9,536 bases of DNA. Origin: Acidobacteriota bacterium (GTDB taxonomy: Bacteria; Acidobacteriota; Terriglobia; Bryobacterales; JACQDG01). How positions within the stretch are numbered: position 1 is the stretch's first letter; every line of letters starts with the position of its first letter. The DNA lies in the NCBI GenBank assembly GCA_016201185.1, contig JACQDG010000073.1, positions 1-9,536 on the forward strand, written 5' to 3'. The notes beneath the pieces are model-generated. The model searched no databases, was not told the DNA's origin, and saw only the letters and a list, made by a program, of their open reading frames with translations. The position numbers and the translations under genes were made by a program. Positions 5,296-9,536 of this stretch are shown here, one piece after another.

Positions 5296-7736
5296 TGAAC
5301 TTCGGCAGTGATCTCCGCTATGCGCTGCGTGGAATCCGGCGCAACCCCGGCTTCAGCGTCATCGCCATCGCCACGCTCGCCTTCGGCATCGGCGCAAACA
5401 CGGCCATCTTCAGCGTCTTCGATGGAATCCTCATCCGGCCTCTCGGCTACGGTGACGAGACCCGCCTAGTCGTCATTCACGAAGTCGTCCCCAAGTTCAG
5501 CCGCTTCGCGCCCAGGATTCCCGTGAACGCCATGCACTTCCTCGAATGGCGCAAAAGCGTGCGCGCGTTCGAGCGAATCGCGATGATCGGGGGGATGGCC
5601 GTGAATCTCACGGGAGCAGGAGAGCCGGAACGCCTCGCAGCCGCGCGGGTTTCTTCGGGTCTCTTTCCGATGCTCGGAGCGCGCACCCAATTGGGCCGAA
5701 CGTTCCTCGAGGAGGAGGACCAGCCCGGACGCGACAACGTCGTCGTTCTGAGCAATGCCCTCTGGAAGCGCCGATTCGCCTCCGATCCAAACGTCATTGG
5801 GGGCAAGATCCTGCTCGATGGGCATCCCTACGAAATCATCGGAGTGCTCTCGTCCAGCTTCCACTTCCCCAAGCTGAGCCAACTCTACGCGATGACCATC
5901 GCCGCCGAGCGGCCCGAGCTGTGGAAACCTTTTGCCGTTAAGCCGGACGAGCTGGAAGCGATGGGAGATTTCAATTATGCCTGCATCGGGCGCCTGCGGC
6001 CAGGCGTCTCGCTGAGCCAGGCAGTGGCCGAATTGAATGTGGCGCAGGAACGTCTGGCAAGCCAGGTGCCGGAGAAGGTCGAACTCCTCGCCGCCCTGGT
6101 CCAGCTTCAGGATCAGATCACCGGCCGGTCGCGCAGCGGTCTGCAACTGGTGCTCTCCGCTGTCGGCGTCGTTCTGCTGATCGGCTGCGTCAACGTCGCG
6201 AACCTGCTGCTGGCACGCGCCACAGCGAGAAAACGGGAGCTCGCCATCCGCTCCGCCATCGGCGCTGGCGCCCGGCAGCTGCTGCAGCAGATCCTTGCCG
6301 AAAGCCTGCTGCTCGCGGGAATCGGCGGGGCCCTCGGAGTGATGATTGCCTACGGCTCGCTCCGGCTGATCCTGACCCGCGCGCCAGTCGACCTGCCGCG
6401 ACTGGATGAGGTGCATCTGGACGCCCGTGTTCTTTTCTTCACTGCCGCCATTTCCATCTTCGCCGGCCTCCTTTGCGGCCTGCTTCCTGCGTGCCGCTTT
6501 GCCCGCACCGATCCACAGGAAGCCATGAAATCGGCGGCCCGCGGCAGCACCGCAGGACGCGGCTCGGGAAGCCTGCGCTCACTCCTCGTTGGCCTGGAGG
6601 TCGGCCTCAGCACGCTGTGCCTGATCGCCGGCGGCCTCCTTCTGCGCAGCTTCGTGAAGCTGCTCGAAGCGGACAAAGGGTTCGCCGTTCAGCAGGTCAT
6701 CACCGTCAACCTGAATCTGCCTGACACTCGCTACCCCGATCAGTCACAAAGAGTGCGCTTCATGCGGTCGCTATTGGATTCCATGCAGACGTTGCCTGGC
6801 GTGCTGTCCGCCGGCATTTCCAACATGCTTCCCTTGAGTGGCGAGGGAGGGAATAATCTGTTGACACTCGAAGGAACAAAGGTGCCGTTCACGGAGCGCC
6901 CCCTGGCCGACATTCGGGGCGTAAATCCCGAGTACTTCCCCACCATGGGCATCGCGCTGCGGCAAGGCAGAATCTTCGAACAGGCGGACCGCGAGCGCAA
7001 GATCGCTCTCGTATCGGCGCTGACCGCGGAGCGGCTCTGGCCAGGACAAAATCCCCTGGGCAAGCGTTTCAAATTCTGGGATCCCGACGGTCCGTTCATT
7101 GAGGTGACGGGTGTTGTCGGCGATGTAAGGAGCGTCGGACTCGACAGAGCGCCCTCAATGACTGTCTACCTACCGTATTGGCAGCAGCGCACCTGGGGCG
7201 GCCCCTCGCTTGCCGTCAGAACCGCCCTCGATCCTCTTGCCATTTCCTCCACAATTCGCAGCGCCATCCATCACATCGATTCCGAGTTACCAGTTCCTCA
7301 ATTCCAAACCATGGAACAAATCGTCGACGAATCCCTGGCTCAGCGGCGCTTCCAGATGAATCTTATCCTGCTTTTCGCTGTTTCCGCCCTCGTGCTGGCC
7401 AGCCTCGGCATCTACGGCGTCGTCTCCTATTCCGTAGCTTTGCGCACCAATGAAATTGGTATCCGCATGGCCTTGGGAGCCCGCGTCGCGGACATCCTGA
7501 AGATGATCTTGCGGCAGGCAATGGCTCCGGTCGCAGTGGGCCTTTGTGGCGGCGTGGTCGCCTCACTCGCGGCGGGACGCTTGCTGTCCGGACTGCTCTA
7601 CGGCGTCGCGCCCGTGGACACCGTGACCATCAGCAGCGTCGTGTTGACGCTCGCCGCCGTTGCGGCGCTGGCCAGCTTCATCCCGGCCCGGCGCGCCACC
7701 CGCGTCGATCCCGTAACTGCTTTGCGATATGAATAA
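5295..7736 (+). CDS. ADOP-type permease (MacB/FtsX-like ABC transporter permease), orphan
   Basis: An 813-residue inner-membrane protein with two tandem FtsX/MacB permease units, the architecture called acidobacterial duplicated orphan permease. It starts with the typical 'LRYALRGIRRNPGFSVIAIATLAFGIGANTAIFSV' type N-terminus (TM at about 20-43), followed by a MacB periplasmic core domain (about 50-275). Membrane segments lie at about 283-307, 330-358, 378-400 and 430-452. A second periplasmic domain runs about 455-680, then membrane segments at about 688-715, 736-770 and 775-797. The duplication shows in the paired cytoplasmic motifs 'ARKRELAIRSAIGAGARQLL' (311-330) and 'LRTNEIGIRMALGARVADIL' (716-735), each followed later by a 'DPxxAxx' motif (DPQEAMKS, DPVTALRY). 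No ATPase and no PadR-family regulator adjoins it; PadR genes often accompany ADOPs. By analogy with MacB it may use an ATPase in trans for mechanotransmission or export; the substrate is unknown. Short direct repeats flank it. Confidence 0.93.
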   Translation: MNFGSDLRYALRGIRRNPGFSVIAIATLAFGIGANTAIFSVFDGILIRPLGYGDETRLVVIHEVVPKFSRFAPRIPVNAMHFLEWRKSVRAFERIAMIGGMAVNLTGAGEPERLAAARVSSGLFPMLGARTQLGRTFLEEEDQPGRDNVVVLSNALWKRRFASDPNVIGGKILLDGHPYEIIGVLSSSFHFPKLSQLYAMTIAAERPELWKPFAVKPDELEAMGDFNYACIGRLRPGVSLSQAVAELNVAQERLASQVPEKVELLAALVQLQDQITGRSRSGLQLVLSAVGVVLLIGCVNVANLLLARATARKRELAIRSAIGAGARQLLQQILAESLLLAGIGGALGVMIAYGSLRLILTRAPVDLPRLDEVHLDARVLFFTAAISIFAGLLCGLLPACRFARTDPQEAMKSAARGSTAGRGSGSLRSLLVGLEVGLSTLCLIAGGLLLRSFVKLLEADKGFAVQQVITVNLNLPDTRYPDQSQRVRFMRSLLDSMQTLPGVLSAGISNMLPLSGEGGNNLLTLEGTKVPFTERPLADIRGVNPEYFPTMGIALRQGRIFEQADRERKIALVSALTAERLWPGQNPLGKRFKFWDPDGPFIEVTGVVGDVRSVGLDRAPSMTVYLPYWQQRTWGGPSLAVRTALDPLAISSTIRSAIHHIDSELPVPQFQTMEQIVDESLAQRRFQMNLILLFAVSALVLASLGIYGVVSYSVALRTNEIGIRMALGARVADILKMILRQAMAPVAVGLCGGVVASLAAGRLLSGLLYGVAPVDTVTISSVVLTLAAVAALASFIPARRATRVDPVTALRYE

Positions 7737-7765
7737 TGGAACTATCAGCGCCGCCGCTGCGTGGC

Positions 7766-7785
7766 GAAAAAACAGGAATTAAATG
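7766..7785 (+). repeat. Third copy of the AT-rich motif, downstream of the permease
   Basis: gaaaaaacaggaattaaatg differs from the copy at 5037-5056 by one base (t for c). The two copies bracket the permease gene, in the same orientation. A second box also recurs at the same distance: the word GTTGGG starts 23 nt after each repeat end (5079 and 7808), followed by an AGACC and GAAGC-x-CCG similarity. The rest of 7737-7847 contains this motif, the 10-nt palindrome GGGTAGACCC at 7811-7820 and the hairpin at 7822-7855; I see no gene in it. Confidence 0.65.
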
Positions 7786-7821
7786 GCACACCCTGGAGCG
7801 CCCGGGGGTTGGGTAGACCCG

Positions 7822-7855
7822 CACGGTGGAAGCCCCGAACCGGGGCGCTACCGTG
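7822..7855. other. Strong two-part hairpin at the end of the small membrane-protein gene
   Basis: CACGGT (7822-7827) pairs with ACCGTG (7850-7855), and GCCCCG (7832-7837) pairs with CGGGGC (7841-7846) around an AAC loop. The GGAA/GCT internal loop separates the stems, giving 12 base pairs in all. There is no run of T on either side, so it is not a canonical intrinsic terminator. It overlaps the stop codon of the minus-strand pseudogene and lies downstream of the permease, so it may serve as mRNA 3'-end stabiliser or transcription barrier between convergent units. It may also be part of a dispersed palindromic repeat together with the AT-rich motif nearby. Confidence 0.55.
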
Positions 7856-8146
7856 AATACTTCCAGGCGAGATCGCCGATCCAGGCCAGCCTGTACTCCA
7901 GCCCCTGGTAGGCTTTGACCACTACCAGTACCCAGAGCAGGAAAAAGCCGAGCAGGATCAGCCCAGCATGATGTTCAGCGCCAGCGCCGCCAAGCCGAAA
8001 AAAACCGCCTGCAAGCAATGGAAGCGCACAAAGGGGCTTTGGCGGAAACGGTCGAGGAACAGAAACACCAGCCCCGTGATCCACAGGTAGGCAAGGGCTG
8101 CGATCCAGCGCTCCCTTTCACTGGGGATGGGGGCAGTCTGTTCCAA
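7848..8146 (-). pseudogene. Small Tic20/DUF4870-like membrane protein gene, frameshifted
   Basis: The first frame opens at a TTG (8146) and reads 'MEQTAPIPSERERWIAALAY', a membrane segment 'LWITGLVFLFL', 'SPFVRFHCLQAVFF' and a second hydrophobic segment up to 'LNIMLG', ending at a TGA at 7958-7960. The following frame (codons from 7961 down) continues the same kind of protein: 'LILLGFFLLWVLVVVKAYQG' then 'EYRLAWIGDLAWKYSR' and a TAG at 7848-7850. Joined, they give about 100 residues with the RFHxxQ and KAYQG...IGDLA landmarks of the Tic20-like/DUF4870 small membrane family. The total of 299 nt is one short of a multiple of three. The join also looks short for the family in the loop between the last two helices, so an internal deletion is possible. 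It starts 4 nt after the stop of the MBL gene, and no standard ATG or well-spaced RBS is present. A sequencing error is the main alternative to true decay. Confidence 0.7.
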
Positions 8147-8150
8147 TTCC

Positions 8151-9536
8151 TTACGCCGGCAAGTCCACCACCGCCTCGGTGATCTGTCCCAGATAACGGC
8201 CGTCGCACATCACGTCGGCGGCGATGGCGATCCGCGGCTGGCCGTATGGGCGCTCGCGCGCCGTGCGAAGCACAAAGCTGCCGCTGGCATGGCCGCGCGG
8301 CGGCGCCTCGAAGCGCAGCAAGTCCGGCTCGGCGCTCCAGCCTTCGGGTAGCACCAGCGCCACCTCCATTTTCATGGGCACCGCGCGGTAGTTCTGGACG
8401 CGGATCTCGCCGCGCGCCGATTCGCCCGGCTTGACGACCATCTGGTAAGGATAAATCTTGACCCAGCTCGGGTCCAGGCCGAAGTCGCAATCGCGGTCGG
8501 CGACCAGCTCCTGGAAGAGGTCCTTCTGCTTGCGCAGCTTCTCTTCCGTGGCCAGCAGGTCGGAGCGGTTCACCAGAAACGGCTTGCCGTGGCCCGGGGC
8601 AATCAGGTTCGGCTCGCGATCGAGGATGTTGCGGATGGACTTCAGGTGGCTGTCGCTTTCCACGTGGTTGCGGAAGATCAGGTTGTGCCGCAGGGCGCCG
8701 TCGGACTGCGGGGCGTTGGGGTTGGTGAAAAAAGCATCGCCGGTGAAGGCCACCCGGGCGCCGTCGATGGAGACAAACATCGCCATCTGGTATTCCGTGT
8801 GGCCGGGAGAATGCGTCACCTCAAATTCGAATTCCTCCCACCGGAACTTTTCGCCGTGGCGGAACGCTCGATCGACCTTGAACGGCTCGCCCAGCGTGCA
8901 GCCCAGGTTGTGGCCGCGCGGGTTCTCGAAAATGTCGACCATGTTTTCGTAACACCAGATACGCGTGCGGTAGTGGCGGATGAGGTGCGGGAACCCGTTC
9001 ATGTGGTCGTCATGCATGTGGCTGGGCATGGCGACCTCCACTGACTTTAGCCCGTACTGCGCCTTTAGCGTGTCGATGTTGTGCTCCACGAAACGGATGC
9101 GGTCGCCGGCGGGCGTGGCGTTAAGGAAGCTGCCAAAGTAATTTCCGCTGGCCGAGCCGTAGTCGATGAACATGGCCTTGCCGCTGTTGCTGATGATGGC
9201 GTAGAAGGAGGAGTTCGTCTGGTGGTGGGCGATGAAATGCGGGCTGACGGCGTAGGGCCGGTTGGCCTCGGTCAGCGTGCCGCCGCCGGTTTCGAAACGG
9301 TAGTACTCCGACAGACGGTCGATGGTCTGGCCGATGCCGTGGGCGGGATTCGGCAGCGGCGCCCCGTGGGACGGGCACAGCAGCTCGGGCTTCAGCTCCC
9401 GCAGCCTGGAGAGCGAAAAGACGGCCATGTCCACGCCTTCCGAGCCGCCGTAATTGTATTGCATGTCGTAGAGCGTGTTCACTTTGCCCGGGCTGTGCAT
9501 CAGGTCGCCCGAGAACGCCACCTTCTTGCCGTCCAC
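8151..9536 (-). CDS. Tandem metallo-beta-lactamase-fold hydrolase, N-terminus beyond the right edge
   Basis: The frame is open to the window edge; 461 in-window codons end at a TAA (8151-8153). Residue numbers count from the first in-window codon. Residues 1-75 are the back half of a first MBL domain: 'VAFSGD11LMH' and 'LLCPSH57G' are the late metal-binding motifs. A linker leads into a complete second MBL domain (about 95-345): 'SFYAIISNSGKAMFIDYG', H173-M-H175-D-D177-H178 (the HxHxDH signature), H246 in 'SPGHTEYQMA', D267 in 'VAFTGDAF' and H316 in 'IAPGHG'. All ligands of a dinuclear hydrolase site are present. A third, beta-sandwich-like region (about 360-461) has 'VVKPGESARGEIRVQNY', resembling alpha-galactosidase NEW3/ Ig-type modules. 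The substrate cannot be deduced; MBL-fold proteins include thioesterases, lactonases, nucleases and sulfatases. It is the first visible gene of a leftward unit with the broken membrane-protein gene. Confidence 0.88.
   Translation of the reverse strand: MDGKKVAFSGDLMHSPGKVNTLYDMQYNYGGSEGVDMAVFSLSRLRELKPELLCPSHGAPLPNPAHGIGQTIDRLSEYYRFETGGGTLTEANRPYAVSPHFIAHHQTNSSFYAIISNSGKAMFIDYGSASGNYFGSFLNATPAGDRIRFVEHNIDTLKAQYGLKSVEVAMPSHMHDDHMNGFPHLIRHYRTRIWCYENMVDIFENPRGHNLGCTLGEPFKVDRAFRHGEKFRWEEFEFEVTHSPGHTEYQMAMFVSIDGARVAFTGDAFFTNPNAPQSDGALRHNLIFRNHVESDSHLKSIRNILDREPNLIAPGHGKPFLVNRSDLLATEEKLRKQKDLFQELVADRDCDFGLDPSWVKIYPYQMVVKPGESARGEIRVQNYRAVPMKMEVALVLPEGWSAEPDLLRFEAPPRGHASGSFVLRTARERPYGQPRIAIAADVMCDGRYLGQITEAVVDLPA

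Noticed and set aside
5080..5298. 72-codon plus-strand frame ending at the permease start
   Set aside because: TTG start without RBS, Pro/Leu/Arg-rich composition with no recognisable motif; the opposite strand of the same stretch looks more protein-like.
5466..6416. 316-codon minus-strand frame inside the permease
   Set aside because: Antisense shadow of the permease; His/Gln/Asp-rich composition typical of reverse-frame reading of a GC-rich membrane protein gene.
7955..7965. Programmed -1 frameshift in the small membrane-protein gene
   Set aside because: The sequence before the TGA (ATG CTG GGC TGA) has no slippery X-XXY-YYZ heptamer and no downstream pseudoknot is evident.
1..9536. CRISPR array, tRNA, rRNA, integrase or transposase
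   Set aside because: No regularly spaced repeats, no cloverleaf-like segment and no such protein motifs were seen on either strand.

Overview
The window is GC-rich, densely packed bacterial chromosome. Its gene content suggests an Acidobacteriota genome, probably near the Solibacter/Bryobacter lineage. The reasons are an orphan MacB/FtsX-type permease of the duplicated 'ADOP' kind, a PQQ quinoprotein paired with a c-type cytochrome carrying a planctomycete/acidobacterium-style haem-binding domain, a CehA/McbA-type PHP metallohydrolase, and secreted amidohydrolases. This assignment is inferred from protein families; there is no rRNA or other marker gene to fix it.

Layout. Positions 1-1114 (minus) hold the N-terminal part of a secreted CehA/McbA-family metallohydrolase that runs off the left edge. 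A 68-bp divergent gap separates it from a two-gene plus-strand operon: a dihaem cytochrome c (1183-1998) and, overlapping it by the ATGA 4-bp junction, a PQQ-dependent dehydrogenase (1995-3611). Converging on these, with only 16 bp between stops, is a secreted imidazolonepropionase-like amidohydrolase (3628-4962, minus). The 332-bp gap 4963-5294 holds a probable promoter, two tandem copies of an AT-rich 21-bp-period motif and a possible decayed C-terminal gene fragment. An 813-residue ADOP permease follows (5295-7736, plus). A third copy of the AT-rich motif lies just past its stop, so the permease is bracketed by near-identical short direct repeats, and a strong hairpin follows. Last comes a minus-strand unit reading leftwards: a tandem metallo-beta-lactamase-fold hydrolase (8151-9536, entering from the right edge) and, 4 bp after it, a small membrane protein gene broken by a frameshift (7848-8146).

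How the genes work together. The cytochrome and quinoprotein form a periplasmic oxidation module: PQQ takes electrons from an unidentified alcohol, aldehyde or sugar and passes them to haem c. The two metallohydrolases and the amidohydrolase carry, or in the truncated case may carry, signal peptides, so the neighbourhood looks like a periplasmic/extracellular organic-substrate-processing region, although nothing shows they share a pathway. The permease appears to be an independent insertion-like cassette.

I found no CRISPR array, tRNA, rRNA, transposase or phage gene. The points most worth checking are the lost catalytic Asp in the amidohydrolase (Asp to Tyr by one base), the D-x-D lanthanide-type signature in the quinoprotein, the repeats bracketing the permease, the tandem MBL architecture, and the frameshifted small membrane protein gene.
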